Source: Glutamicibacter arilaitensis Re117 (lineage in GTDB: Bacteria; Actinomycetota; Actinomycetes; Actinomycetales; Micrococcaceae). Taken from it: a stretch of DNA of 64,000 nucleotides. The notes under the pieces are model-generated. The model had not been told where the DNA came from. It was given only the letters and a program-made list of their open reading frames with translations, and made no database searches. The DNA lies in contig NC_014550.1 in the NCBI RefSeq assembly GCF_000197735.1, forward strand, positions 3,720,001 to 3,784,000. Reading direction: 5' to 3'. The translations under genes and the position numbers were made by a program. Of the stretch, positions 46,472-60,103 are shown piece by piece; position 1 is the stretch's first letter; every line of letters starts with the position of its first letter.

Positions 46472-47431
46472 TCAGCGGCGGGCCGAAGCCTTCCACGCGC
46501 TGTGCACCATCTGCTCAAGGCTATGGCGCATCTTCCAGTCCAGGTCGCGGGCGGCCAATGTGCCATCGGCAACGATGCGCGCCGGATCCCCGGGGCGGCG
46601 GGCCTCTTCGAGGGCGCTGAACTCGATGCCGGTCACCTTGGCCACCGCGTCCATGATCTGGCGCACCGAAACGCCATCGCCGGAACCCAGGTTGTAGACC
46701 GGCTCCAGCGGCGCATCCGCCTCAAGCTTCTTCGCGGCCTCGACATGGGCCAGCGCGAGGTCTGCCACGTGCACATAATCGCGCACGCAGGTGCCATCGG
46801 CAGTGCCGTAGTCGGTGCCGAAGATCTTCGGAGTCTTCCCCGCATTCAATGCCTGGAAGACCAGCGGGAACAGGTTGTGCGGGCTGGCGTCGTAGAGCTC
46901 GTCGCTGCCCGAACCGACCACATTGAAGTAGCGCAGCGAGGTGTGCTTCAGCCCGGCGGCAACGCCCTGATCACGAATCAGCCATTCGCCCACCAGCTTG
47001 CTCTGCCCGTACGGGGATTCGGGGAAGGTGCCGGTGGCTTCGGTAACCAGGTCCTCATTCGGGGTGCCGTATACGGCGGCCGAAGAAGAGAAGACCATAT
47101 TGTGCACGCGGGAGCTCTCCATGGCTTCCAGCAGATGCGCGGTGCCCGTGACGTTCTGCTCGAAGGCCAGCAACGGGTGCTTCACCGATTCGCCCGCGTA
47201 CTTGTAGCCGGCCAGGTGGATGACCCCGGAAACGTCATGGCGCTTCATGATTTCCACGAGCTTTTCGGTCTGCAGGATGTTCAGCTGGTAGAACGGAACC
47301 TGATCGGGCACGAAGCCGCGCACGCCACTGGCCATCGAGTCCACGACCACCGGGTCAAGGCCCGCAGCGGACAGCGAGCGAACCACATGCGATCCGATAT
47401 ACCCGGCTCCGCCGGTCACTAGCCAACTCAT
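46472..47431 (-). CDS. galE: UDP-glucose 4-epimerase
   Basis: Interconverts UDP-galactose and UDP-glucose in the Leloir pathway. The 319-residue SDR protein has the NAD motif VTGGAGYIGSHVV, catalytic SSSAAVYG and YxxxK in SPYGQSK, plus RYFNVVGSG and GTCVRDYVHVADLA. The ATG overlaps the galK stop by 4 nt. It is the last gene of deoR-galT-galK-galE. Confidence 0.93.
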   Translation of the reverse strand: MSWLVTGGAGYIGSHVVRSLSAAGLDPVVVDSMASGVRGFVPDQVPFYQLNILQTEKLVEIMKRHDVSGVIHLAGYKYAGESVKHPLLAFEQNVTGTAHLLEAMESSRVHNMVFSSSAAVYGTPNEDLVTEATGTFPESPYGQSKLVGEWLIRDQGVAAGLKHTSLRYFNVVGSGSDELYDASPHNLFPLVFQALNAGKTPKIFGTDYGTADGTCVRDYVHVADLALAHVEAAKKLEADAPLEPVYNLGSGDGVSVRQIMDAVAKVTGIEFSALEEARRPGDPARIVADGTLAARDLDWKMRHSLEQMVHSAWKASARR

Positions 47432-48624
47432 GCTTTTCCTGCTCCCTCGTCTGCGATCACGGTGAAAATAGCCGGTTCAACATAGCCGGCCTGGTCAAAT
47501 GCTTCACGCACCGCCTGGCTAACCTTATCGATGTGCTCGCGCTTGATCAATGCGATGGCGCTGCCGCCAAAACCTCCACCGGTCATGCGCGCGCCAATGG
47601 CTCCGGCGGCCATCGCAGCTTCCACGGCAACGTCCAGTTCCTCACTGGAGATCTCATAGTCATCGCGCATGGATTCGTGGGACTGGTACAGCAGTTTGCC
47701 CACGGCGTCCAGGTCCCCTTCGCGCAGTGCGAAGACGGTGTCCAGCACGCGGCGGTTCTCGGTCACGATGTGCATGGCCCTCCGCTTGGCTACCGGATCC
47801 TCGATGGCTTCAAGCTCGGCCACGACGGTGACTTCGCGCAGCGACTGGACTTCCAAGGCGGCGGCGGCCTGCTCGCAGCTGGCTCGCCGGGCGGCGTACC
47901 CGCCATCAACATGCGAATGCTCCACCCGGGTGTCCATCACCAGCACCACCGCATCGTGCTGTGCCAGCGGCAGTGGCACCGCCTGGGTTTCCATGGAACG
48001 GCAGTCCAGGAACAGGGCGTGCTGGGCGTGGGACATCAGCGAGGCGCTCTGGTCCATGATGCCTGTCGGGGCGCCGACGAACTCATTCTCGGCGCGCTGG
48101 GTCAACTGCGCCATCTGCACCTTGGACAGGCCCAACTCGTAGAGGTCATCCAACGCCACGATGGTTGCCACTTCCAGGGCGTGCGAGGAGGACAGTCCCG
48201 AACCCACCGGAACATCGGAGTCCACCAGCAGCTGGATCCCGCCGAGTTCCACCCCTTCGAGCTGGTTCAGCGCCCAGAGCACGGCCGCCGGGTACGCTGC
48301 CCAGCCGGGAACCGCGCGCGGCACCAGCTCATCGAAGGTGATGGAGGTGATCGGCGGGTGTTCCCCTGACCCGTAGGTAGACGCAAAATCCAGTGTCTGG
48401 CGATCCGCGTCAAGCTGCGTCTTGCGGCGCACAGCCACCAGCGCATTCTTGTCGATGGCGAAGGGCAGCACAAAACCCATGTTGTAGTCGGTGTGCTCGC
48501 CGATCAGGTTAACCCGTCCCGGGGCGCGCCAGATGCCTTCTGGCTGGTGCCCGTAGATCTTGGCGAACTTCTGGTGCAAAGCGGCCATGCGCTGCGTGGT
48601 TTCCTTGGAGTTGCTGATGCTCAT
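47428..48624 (-). CDS. galK: Galactokinase
   Basis: Phosphorylates galactose at C1. The 398-residue GHMP kinase has the galactokinase signature GRVNLIGEHTDYN, the ATP loop VPVGSGLSSSHALEVA, and the C-terminal GARMTGGGFGGSAIAL. It overlaps galT and galE by 4 nt. Confidence 0.94.
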   Translation of the reverse strand: MSISNSKETTQRMAALHQKFAKIYGHQPEGIWRAPGRVNLIGEHTDYNMGFVLPFAIDKNALVAVRRKTQLDADRQTLDFASTYGSGEHPPITSITFDELVPRAVPGWAAYPAAVLWALNQLEGVELGGIQLLVDSDVPVGSGLSSSHALEVATIVALDDLYELGLSKVQMAQLTQRAENEFVGAPTGIMDQSASLMSHAQHALFLDCRSMETQAVPLPLAQHDAVVLVMDTRVEHSHVDGGYAARRASCEQAAAALEVQSLREVTVVAELEAIEDPVAKRRAMHIVTENRRVLDTVFALREGDLDAVGKLLYQSHESMRDDYEISSEELDVAVEAAMAAGAIGARMTGGGFGGSAIALIKREHIDKVSQAVREAFDQAGYVEPAIFTVIADEGAGKA

Positions 48625-49736
48625 GGCATGACCTCGCGCAGTCGTGCCGCGGTCTGCTCGGCTGGAACGTCGTTGATGAATGCACCCATGGCCGCTTCGG
48701 AGCCGGCCAGGAACTTGAGCTTGTCGGCGGCCCGGCGCGGGCTGGTCAGCTGCAGGTGCAGGCGGGAAGCTTCACGTTCCTTGCCTGCCACCGGCGCCTG
48801 GTGCCAGGCGGAAATGTACGGGGTGGGAGTCTCATAGAGGGCATCGAATCCGCGCAACAGATCGCGGTACATCACGGCCAGCTCGTCTTTCTCCGCCTCA
48901 TTGAGCGCGGCAAAGTCCGGCACGTGGCGATGCGGCACCAGGTGCGCTTCCAACGGCCAGCGTGCAGCGAAGGGCACGAACACGGAGAAGTGCTCGCCGG
49001 CAGCAACCATGCGCGTACCTTCCTTGCGTTCGAAGTCCAGGATCTCGCCCATCAGGGTGCGTCCGGTCTTCTCCAGGTGGCCCACCGCTTGGGCGGCCAT
49101 CTTGGTGGCGGTCGGGGTCAGGTAGGGGTAGGCGTAGATCTGTCCGTGCGGGTGGTGCAGGGTCACGCCGATATCCTGGCCTCGGTTCTCGAATGGGAAC
49201 ACCTGGGCAATGCCTTCCATCGCCGACAGGGCCGCGGTACGCTGCGCCCACGCGTCGATGACGGTGCGCGCCCGGGCATCATCCAGCGAGGCGAAGGAAC
49301 CCTCGTGCTCCGGGGTGAACACCACGACTTCGCAGCGGCCATAGGCCGGGGCAGGAACCTGCACCGGAGCAGCGGCCGGGATCCGGCCCAGATCCGGTCC
49401 CAGCGAGGGGAAGCGGTTCTCGAAAACCACCACGTGGAAATCCTCGGCCGGAATTTCGCTGTGGCGGCCCTGGGTACTAGGGCACAGCGGGCATTCTTCC
49501 TTGGGCGGAAGGTAGGTGCGCGACTGCCGGTGGGCCGCGACGGCTACCCAGTCTCCGGTCAACCGGTCGTAGCGCAGCTGTCCAGGTTCCCCACGCGGAT
49601 CCAGCGCCCTGGCGTCGGGTGCCGGTTCGGGGGCGATGGCATTGGCATCGGCGAAGAAGATCGCCTCGCGGCCATCGGCCAGGTGATGGACCCGGTGTGA
49701 TATCAGGCCAGAAGGGATCCTGCCGGTAACGCTCAT
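48621..49736 (-). CDS. galT: Galactose-1-phosphate uridylyltransferase
   Basis: Transfers UMP from UDP-glucose to galactose-1-phosphate. The 371-residue protein has the active site HHPHGQIYAYPY with the nucleophilic His, a zinc-site pair ECPLCPS, and VVFENRFPSLGPD. It overlaps the regulator and galK by 4 nt each. Confidence 0.94.
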   Translation of the reverse strand: MSVTGRIPSGLISHRVHHLADGREAIFFADANAIAPEPAPDARALDPRGEPGQLRYDRLTGDWVAVAAHRQSRTYLPPKEECPLCPSTQGRHSEIPAEDFHVVVFENRFPSLGPDLGRIPAAAPVQVPAPAYGRCEVVVFTPEHEGSFASLDDARARTVIDAWAQRTAALSAMEGIAQVFPFENRGQDIGVTLHHPHGQIYAYPYLTPTATKMAAQAVGHLEKTGRTLMGEILDFERKEGTRMVAAGEHFSVFVPFAARWPLEAHLVPHRHVPDFAALNEAEKDELAVMYRDLLRGFDALYETPTPYISAWHQAPVAGKEREASRLHLQLTSPRRAADKLKFLAGSEAAMGAFINDVPAEQTAARLREVMP

Positions 49737-50524
49737 GATTCGACCACCTTTTCAATTTTCAAGTTCTCGATGTGCTGGCGGAGTTCCTCGACGGCCGTCT
49801 CGTCCAAGCCGTCGTCGCTGACGAGTGTGTCGATTTCGTGCAATGGAGCACTGGAGTACAAACCGGCCAAGCACCATTTGCTGGAATCCGCGACGACCAC
49901 GCGGCTGTCACAGCGTTCCAGGAAAAGTCGATTGACTTCCACCTCGAGCATGTTCGGTGTCGTGATTCCGTCCTGGACGCTGAACCCGTGGACCCCCATG
50001 AAGCATCGGTCGACGTGCAGTGTCCGCAGGGCCGCAGTGGCCAGTGGACCGACCAACGCGTCGGATACCGTTCGCAGGCCACCGGTGAGCTGCACGGTCT
50101 GGCCTGCAGCCGGGGCATCTTGTAGGAGGTCGGCGATGCGCGGAGAGTTGGTCACAATCGTGAGGCCGGGGACTGCCCGCAGCAGACGGGCCACCTCATA
50201 GGTCGTAGTCCCCGACGTAAGGGAGATGGACATTCCTGGTTCAACCATTTGCGCCGCCGCACGGGCAATGGCCGCCTTCTGCGGCAACTGCAGAGTTGAC
50301 TTGCGCTGGAATCCCGGCTCTTCAGCAGACGCAGATTCCTGGAGCAGTGCGCCTCCGTGGACCTTATGCAATTCGCCGTCCTTGACCAGGCGGTCCAGGT
50401 CACGGCGCACTGTCATGTGCGAAACGCCAAATTCCTCAGCCAACTGGGCTACCTTGACGGCACCGTTGGCACGAACTCTATCCAGAATCCGCCGTCGACG
50501 CTGGGTTGGGAAGTTCTCGCTCAT
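49733..50524 (-). CDS. DeoR-family regulator of the gal operon
   Basis: 263 residues from ATG 50524 (AAGGAG upstream; ATG 50557 is rejected for lacking one). An N-terminal DeoR helix-turn-helix (GAVKVAQLAEEFGVSHMTVRRDLDRL, residues about 21-46) precedes a sugar-phosphate sensor domain (TSGTTTYEVARLL, GVHGFSVQDGITTPNMLEVEVNR, ADSSKW). It is the first gene of the operon, so it probably represses its own synthesis along with galTKE, relieved by a galactose or tagatose phosphate. Confidence 0.88.
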   Translation of the reverse strand: MSENFPTQRRRRILDRVRANGAVKVAQLAEEFGVSHMTVRRDLDRLVKDGELHKVHGGALLQESASAEEPGFQRKSTLQLPQKAAIARAAAQMVEPGMSISLTSGTTTYEVARLLRAVPGLTIVTNSPRIADLLQDAPAAGQTVQLTGGLRTVSDALVGPLATAALRTLHVDRCFMGVHGFSVQDGITTPNMLEVEVNRLFLERCDSRVVVADSSKWCLAGLYSSAPLHEIDTLVSDDGLDETAVEELRQHIENLKIEKVVES

Positions 50525-50581
50525 CGGGACTCCTTGGCAGACAGGTTGAAATAACACGCTTCGTAAAGCGATACATCCCTA

Positions 50582-50621
50582 ATTCAAACACACTCAAACA
50601 TATTTGAACACATTTGAACAT
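50582..50621. promoter_or_regulatory. Tandem decamer operator array upstream of deoR-galTKE
   Basis: Four decamers follow without gap: ATTCAAACAC, ACTCAAACAT, ATTTGAACAC and ATTTGAACAT, with a weaker fifth (ATTTTCAACC) to 50631. The 10-bp period places each on the same face of the helix, a DeoR/LacR-type arrangement. The middle also forms a dyad TCAAA-CATA-TTTGA (50594-50607). It starts 58 bases upstream of the regulator start codon. Confidence 0.75.
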
Positions 50622-50812
50622 ATTTTCAACCAGACCCGTCCACTTGCCGGGCAGCCCGAGAACGTAGATATCAGCCCCGGAAATACTTCGGGACCATCGC
50701 TCCGGCGTGCCGCTGCAAGTGCTTCGCCCTGCTTGCGCCAAGTCCGCGCGCAGTGGGGAGCTGGATTTTCGCGCGGCTACGGCGCCCCGGAGCCAATTTC
50801 GGCAAACACCCC

Positions 50813-51415
50813 TCATGATTCAGGCAAAATGACCAGGTCCAGATACGCCTTGAGGGTGCCAGCCATGTCAACATCGTCGGGAGACAAGAGCCACTGCACT
50901 TGGATCCCGTCCCACAGGGCCAGCAGCGACGCTCCCGCCACATGCGGGTCCACCCCGGGGCGCAGCCGACCAATGCTCTTCATGAATTCGAATTCAGCGC
51001 CGTACTCGCCGCGCAAGCGCTCGAAGCGGGCCTCGAAATACGAGCGCGCCGGATGATCGGAAGTGGTTGATTCCCCGCAAAGGGCTGCGTAGAGCTCGAT
51101 CAACTCCGCGGCACCCTCGTTGAATTGCGCTTGCTCGACAATGGACTGGGCAAAGCACTCACCAGTGCCCGGCGTGCCGTCGGTGACGGCGTCGCGGCGC
51201 TTGAGAGCGGCAATGAGAAGTTCCTGCTTGTTCGGATAGTGGTGCAAAACGCTGGTTTGGCTCATGCCTGCCGCGTCGGCAACATCCTGCACAGTTCCGC
51301 CGCGATACCCCCGCGCGCCGAATACCTGGAGGGCAGCCTGGGCGATCTGTTCCCTTCGGGCTGCAGATTTGGCATATGGACCGCGCCGGCGGCGGCCGGA
51401 TTCATTGCTCGTCAC
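50813..51415 (-). CDS. TetR-family regulator of the beta-galactoside operon
   Basis: 200 residues from GTG 51415. HTH in ALQVFGARGYRGGTVQDVAD, AAGMSQTSVLHHYPNKQELL; C-terminal part AELIELYAALCGESTTSDHPARSYFEARF, a TetR C_6-type sensor. The N-terminus is Arg-rich. It is divergent from the sugar importer operon, with 9-base half-sites in the shared region, so it probably controls that operon. Confidence 0.85.
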   Translation of the reverse strand: MTSNESGRRRRGPYAKSAARREQIAQAALQVFGARGYRGGTVQDVADAAGMSQTSVLHHYPNKQELLIAALKRRDAVTDGTPGTGECFAQSIVEQAQFNEGAAELIELYAALCGESTTSDHPARSYFEARFERLRGEYGAEFEFMKSIGRLRPGVDPHVAGASLLALWDGIQVQWLLSPDDVDMAGTLKAYLDLVILPES

Positions 51416-51417
51416 AG

Positions 51418-51516
51418 TTACTCAGTGTAGGTAGGCCCAGCAGTATTCGAAAATGATGCATCGGCCTAGCAAGCCAGCATGATCGGCAAACAAGAAATTT
51501 GACCAAAACTGAGTAA
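51418..51516. promoter_or_regulatory. Inverted 9-base half-sites between the TetR gene and the sugar operon
   Basis: TTACTCAGT (51418-51426) and its exact complement-orientation partner ACTGAGTAA (51508-51516) lie on each side of the 181-bp divergent promoter region. The right copy also forms the dyad GAGT-AATC-ACTC (51511-51522). They could be two operators allowing control of both genes. Confidence 0.5.
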
Positions 51517-51596
51517 TCACTCTATTTTTGCAGTAACCTATTTCACATGCCCTCGTCCCGGGCACCATAAAGAAAACTACTTTTAAGTGAGCACGG

Positions 51597-52937
51597 ATGC
51601 CATTGACAACAAGACGCCGCCTTCTCAAGGCCGGCCTGGGCGCCGCCGCCCTGGGCGTAATGACTGCATGCGGCACCGCAGGCCCCCGGTCTGCAGATGC
51701 CATGCCAACCATTGCGCCGGCCGCCCCAGGAGAAAAAGTCAGGCTGACATATTGGAGCTGGCTCAAGGATATCCAGCGAGTCGCAGATGCTTTCAACGCC
51801 ATGCATCCGAATATCCATGTTGAGGCGGTTTGGATCCCCAGTGGAAATCAAGGCGGATACCCAAAGCTCTACTCTGCTCTCGCAGCAGGCGGAGGACCCG
51901 ATCTGGCCCAAATCGAATTCCGCACCCTCCCGGAGTTCATGCTCGTCAATGGCGTCGTGGATCTCGCGGCGTACGGTGCGCAGCAGTACGCTCACCGATA
52001 TGATCCGTCACTGTGGGGCCAGGTCAGTTTTCCCAACGGAATATTCGGCATGCCTCAGGATTCCGGGCCGATGGCAATGTTCTACCAGCCAGAAACTCTG
52101 GACAAAGTCGGCGCCGTCGCCCCGGAAACATGGGCGCAATGGGCCGAGATCGGGTCAGAACTGCGTCAAGCCAACAGCTACATCGACTGCTTCTCCCTCA
52201 GTGATGCCTCCTACTTCGTGTCCTACGCGGCACAAGCAGGAGCCCAATGGCTTCGGCCATCCGACGACGGCTGGGTCATTAATATGACCGACGACGCAAC
52301 ACTGGAAGTCGCCAGGTTCTTCGACCGGGCCATCGACGAAGATGTCGTAACTACCGCGATCTCGCCCTTCAGCCCGTCTTGGTATGCTGCGGCTGCATCC
52401 GGCCAGCTCGCCTCTGTCACCAGTGGGAACTGGGCTGATGCGCTTGTCAGCTCTGTCGCTGGCGGACAGGGCAAATGGAGGGTCGCATCGATGCCGAAGT
52501 GGACCCCGGGCGGATACGGCTCCAGCTACCTGGGCGGATCGACGGTTGCGGTTCTGGCTAATAGCCGCCATCCGCATGAGGCCTTGGAGTTCGCCGCCTG
52601 GATGACGTCCACGGAAGCCGGGATCAGCAACGAAATCGCGCACAGCGGCATTGGCTGGTCACCGGTTCCGGGCATCATCGGCGAGTCGCGCGAAGGCCCC
52701 TCCGAATTCTTCGGCGGGCAATCGTACAACAAGCAAGTCATTGTCCCAGCCAGCAAATCGCAGAATCCCAATTGGAGCTGGTGGCCGGTCACCCAGCAAT
52801 CCTTCAATATCCTTTCCGACGGATTCCGCCGGAAAGCCGCCGGAACCAGCTTGGTCGATTCGGTGGTATCCGCAGAGCAGGAAATCATTGCGGCATTCCG
52901 CAACAAGGGCCTGAAGATCCGCAAGGAGGCATCATGA
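51597..52937 (+). CDS. Sugar ABC transporter substrate-binding lipoprotein
   Basis: The 446-residue family 1 extracellular solute-binding protein has a twin-arginine-like signal (TTRRRLLKAGLGAAALGV) ending in lipobox MTAC. The mature part shows VRLTYWSWLKDIQRVADAF and GGGPDLAQIEFRTLPEF. Its neighbours are two permeases and a beta-galactosidase, so lactose or another beta-galactoside is the likely ligand. It overlaps the first permease by 4 nt. Confidence 0.88.
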   Translation: MPLTTRRRLLKAGLGAAALGVMTACGTAGPRSADAMPTIAPAAPGEKVRLTYWSWLKDIQRVADAFNAMHPNIHVEAVWIPSGNQGGYPKLYSALAAGGGPDLAQIEFRTLPEFMLVNGVVDLAAYGAQQYAHRYDPSLWGQVSFPNGIFGMPQDSGPMAMFYQPETLDKVGAVAPETWAQWAEIGSELRQANSYIDCFSLSDASYFVSYAAQAGAQWLRPSDDGWVINMTDDATLEVARFFDRAIDEDVVTTAISPFSPSWYAAAASGQLASVTSGNWADALVSSVAGGQGKWRVASMPKWTPGGYGSSYLGGSTVAVLANSRHPHEALEFAAWMTSTEAGISNEIAHSGIGWSPVPGIIGESREGPSEFFGGQSYNKQVIVPASKSQNPNWSWWPVTQQSFNILSDGFRRKAAGTSLVDSVVSAEQEIIAAFRNKGLKIRKEAS

Positions 52938-53862
52938 GCACGCCGACCATCACCCGAGGCACCCGGAGAAAACGTGGTCCCTCACCAAGCAGGTTTGAGC
53001 TCGCCCCGTGGCTGTTGCTCGCGCCTTTCCTCGCGCTCTTCACCCTGACTTTCATCTTGCCCATCATTGCAGCCATACAAGCCAGCTTCACCCGTATCAC
53101 ACGGCGCGGATTGTTCGGAGAAGCCGGCGTGCACAGCGAATTCGCTGGATTCGGCAATTACGCGCAAGCCCTGGGAGACGAAGCCTTCGTTGCTTCGATT
53201 GGCCGCATGATCGTGTTCGGCATCGTGCAGGTTCCCATCATGATCCTTCTTTGCACGGTCCTGGCTCTGCTGCTTGAGTCGGCGAGCGCCAAATGGCCGG
53301 CCTTTTTCCGGGCGGCGTACTTCCTGCCCTACGGCGTGCCGGGGGTCATTGCCACTATCCTCTGGTCATTCCTCTATGTTCCCGGCCTGAGCCCGATCAT
53401 CGATGCCGCCTCAGCCGTCGGCTTGGAAGTCGATTTCCTCGGGCCACAGAGCATCTTGTGGTCCATCGCCAACATCGTGACATGGAGCTACACGGGCTAC
53501 AACATGCTGATCGTCATCGCGCAGCTCAAGGCAATTCCCGGCGAGATCTACGAAGCCGCACGCTTGGACGGGGCGGGTCCACTGCGTGTGGCATGGCATA
53601 TCCAGCTGCCGCTCATCAGCCCGGCACTGGTCTTGACCACGGTCTTCTCCATCATTGGCACCTTGCAGCTTTTCGCCGAAGCGCAAGTTCTCATGAGTGT
53701 CGCACCCGCCATCGACAGCCAATACACCCCTAACCTTTCCGCCTACACAACCGCGTTCGCCTACAACGACTACAATGTTGCGGCTGCGCAATCCGTTCTC
53801 ATTGCCTTGGCCGCATTCGCGCTCTCATTCGCCTTCCTGCGCCTGACCAATAGGAAGTCCTC

Positions 53863-53866
<4 letters not shown>
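52934..53866 (+). CDS. Sugar ABC transporter permease (MalF/UgpA type)
   Basis: 310 residues from ATG 52934 (AAGGAGG upstream, 4-nt overlap with the binding protein). Six membrane helices, with the EAA loop EIYEAARLDGAGPLRVAWHIQLPLI that docks the ATPase. First of two permeases. Confidence 0.9.
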
Positions 53867-57863
<3,997 letters not shown>

Positions 57864-57884
57864 CGCCGCGAACTTCCCTGCCGC

Positions 57885-58829
57885 TCATCGCGGCTGGACC
57901 GGGCCAATCAGCCAGCTGGCTTCATGGCTGGCGCCCGGGGCCAGCGCGATGACGTCCTGGCCGGAGTTGAAGCCGCCGGGCGGGCAGGTCATCGGCTCGA
58001 TGGCCAGCCCGGTGCGGTCAAGCGCCGGATCATCGCGGTCTGCGGTGTGGATCTGGACCCACGGGCAGGCTTCGTCCCAGGTGATCTGCGACCCGAGGCC
58101 CTTGGTGTCGGTGATCGACGCGCTGAACAAGCCGTCCGCGCCGGCGGCCAACCCGGTGTAGGCATGATCGATGAAGAGGTCCCCGATCGGCTTCGGGGTG
58201 CGGAAATCCAGCTCGGTGCCGGACACCTCCACCACTTCCTTCGGCAGCAGGCGCGCGCCGTCGGTGAGCTGCACCTTGCCGGCTGGCAGGGTGAAAGTCC
58301 ATTCATCCGCCTTCTTGCCCGGTGCGACCAGGTAGGCGTGCGAACCCCAGGCGAAGGGCGCGGTGCCCTGCCCGAGGTTGGTGGCGGTGGCGATGGTGCG
58401 CAGCCCGCCGGCTTCCAGCCGGTAGTCGATCACCAGCTGCACCTCATAGGGGTAGCCGGGGTTCGGGACGATCACGGTGCGCAACTGGGCGGAGCTGCCG
58501 CGGCGCCCGGTGATCTCGAAGGCGGTATCGGCCACCATGCCGTGCAGCGCGTGGCCGCGCTCCGGCTCGGTGATCGGCAACTGCAGCTCCTGGCCTTCCC
58601 AGTGGTAGGCCCCGTCGATCACCCGGTTGGGCCAGGGGGCCAGGATGGCGCCGGAGAACACCGGGCGCGCGCCATGCGGATCGAAGGCGCGCACCAGCGG
58701 GCGGCCACCGTAGTCCAGGGACACCAGTGTGGCGCCCACCGTGGCCAGCTGCGCGGTGAAGCCGTGGGCTCGCAGCGTGAGCACCGTTCCGTTGGCGGTG
58801 TCCTGTTGCGGCATTGCTTGGCGATCCAT
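57885..58829 (-). CDS. galM: Aldose 1-epimerase (mutarotase)
   Basis: Converts beta- to alpha-galactose for galactokinase. 314 residues from ATG 58829 (AAGGATAA upstream). Motifs are FSGAILAPWPNRVIDGAY, GHALHGMVADTAFE (catalytic His region), FAWGSHAYLVA and the Glu-bearing ALDRTGLAIEPMTCPPGGFN. It converges on lacZ. The longer upstream frame overlapping the permease gene lacks support. Confidence 0.9.
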   Translation of the reverse strand: MDRQAMPQQDTANGTVLTLRAHGFTAQLATVGATLVSLDYGGRPLVRAFDPHGARPVFSGAILAPWPNRVIDGAYHWEGQELQLPITEPERGHALHGMVADTAFEITGRRGSSAQLRTVIVPNPGYPYEVQLVIDYRLEAGGLRTIATATNLGQGTAPFAWGSHAYLVAPGKKADEWTFTLPAGKVQLTDGARLLPKEVVEVSGTELDFRTPKPIGDLFIDHAYTGLAAGADGLFSASITDTKGLGSQITWDEACPWVQIHTADRDDPALDRTGLAIEPMTCPPGGFNSGQDVIALAPGASHEASWLIGPVQPR

Positions 58830-58873
58830 TTCGTTATCCTTCTGCTGTGCTGGGAAACCATCGGGCATGGGCG

Positions 58874-58903
58874 GGCCCTCCCGCCATCGCGTGCGGGAGG
58901 GCC
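58874..58903 (-). terminator. Hairpin terminator after the sugar permease
   Basis: GGCCCTCCCGC (58874-58884) and GCGGGAGGGCC (58893-58903) pair perfectly across eight bases, 18 bases after the permease stop. No U-tract. Confidence 0.7.
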
Positions 58904-58921
58904 GTGGCAGCAAGCCGCAGG

Positions 58922-60103
58922 CTAGCTGCCGGCGCCTGCGCGGCGCTTGTTGTAGATGTCGAAGGCCACTGCCAACAGCAGTACGATACCCTTGACGATC
59001 TGCTGGGTGGAAGCGCCCACGCCCATCAGCTGCATTCCATTGGAAAGTACCGCCATCACCAGGCCGCCGACAATGGCGCCTGTCACACGGCCCACGCCGC
59101 CGGTGGTCGACGCGCCGCCGATGAAGCAGGCCGCGATGGCGTCGAGCTCGAACATGTTGCCCGCACCTGGCTGGGCGCCGTTGGAACGCGAGGAGAAGAC
59201 CACGCCGGCCACGCCGGAGAGCAGGCCCATGTTGATGAAGATCCACATGTTGATGCGCTTCACGTTCACGCCTGAGAGCTTGGCTGCCGACAGGTTGCCG
59301 CCGATGGCGTAGACGTGGCGGCCGAAGACGGTCTTGGTGGTCAGCACGTGGTAGCCCAGGATCAGGGCGGCCAGGATGATCAGCACGATCGGCATGCCTC
59401 GGCTGGTGGCGATCTGCCAGAAGAACCAGAGGATGATGATGCCCGTGATGATGTTCTTGGCCAGGAACATGGCCATGGATTCAACGCTCTGGCCGTACTT
59501 CGCGCGGCCGGCGCGGTTGCGCCACTGCGAGACGATCAGGCCGGCTACGGCGATCACGCCGATGATCACGGTGAACAGGTCAAAACCGTTGCCGCCCAGC
59601 AACCCGTTGAGGAAACCGCCGGCGATCTGGCCGTATTCGCCAGGGAATGGCGAGAGCGAAACGTTGCTCAGCACTTCATAGGTCAGACCGCGGAAGAGCA
59701 GCATTCCGGCCAGGGTCACGATGAACGCGGGGATCCCCACGTACGCCACCCAGAAGCCCTGCCACACACCGCACAATGCGCCGGTGGCGATGCCGGCAAG
59801 CATGCCGACCCACCAAGGCATGTCGCCCTTGATCACCAGTACCGCGGAGACCGCACCGGTCAGTGCCACCAGCGAGCCAACGGACAAGTCGATATGCCCG
59901 GCGACGATCACGATGATCATGCCCAGGGCCAGGATCAGCACGTAGGAGTACTGCAAGATGATGTTGGTGATGTTGATCGGGCTGAGCAGCAACCCGTTGG
60001 TCAGGATGGTGAACAGCACCACGATGAGCACGAAGGCAATGTAGATGCCAGAGGTGCGCAGGTTCTTGGTGAAGATATCCTTCAGCTCGTTTGTGATGGT
60101 CAT
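58922..60103 (-). CDS. mmsB: Multiple-monosaccharide ABC transporter permease
   Basis: 393 residues, many hydrophobic helices, BPD_transp_2 type with [16 protein letters not shown] and [16 protein letters not shown] [22 protein letters not shown]. It matches the GguB/MmsB permease that works with ChvE/MmsE. It overlaps the ATPase gene by 4 nt. Confidence 0.88.
   Translation of the reverse strand: MTITNELKDIFTKNLRTSGIYIAFVLIVVLFTILTNGLLLSPINITNIILQYSYVLILALGMIIVIVAGHIDLSVGSLVALTGAVSAVLVIKGDMPWWVGMLAGIATGALCGVWQGFWVAYVGIPAFIVTLAGMLLFRGLTYEVLSNVSLSPFPGEYGQIAGGFLNGLLGGNGFDLFTVIIGVIAVAGLIVSQWRNRAGRAKYGQSVESMAMFLAKNIITGIIILWFFWQIATSRGMPIVLIILAALILGYHVLTTKTVFGRHVYAIGGNLSAAKLSGVNVKRINMWIFINMGLLSGVAGVVFSSRSNGAQPGAGNMFELDAIAACFIGGASTTGGVGRVTGAIVGGLVMAVLSNGMQLMGVGASTQQIVKGIVLLLAVAFDIYNKRRAGAGS

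Noticed and set aside
57885..59246. Longer version of the galM frame starting at 59246
   Set aside because: The extra 139 codons overlap the mmsB permease and have no conserved content; ATG 58829 has a proper ribosome site and the family N-terminus.
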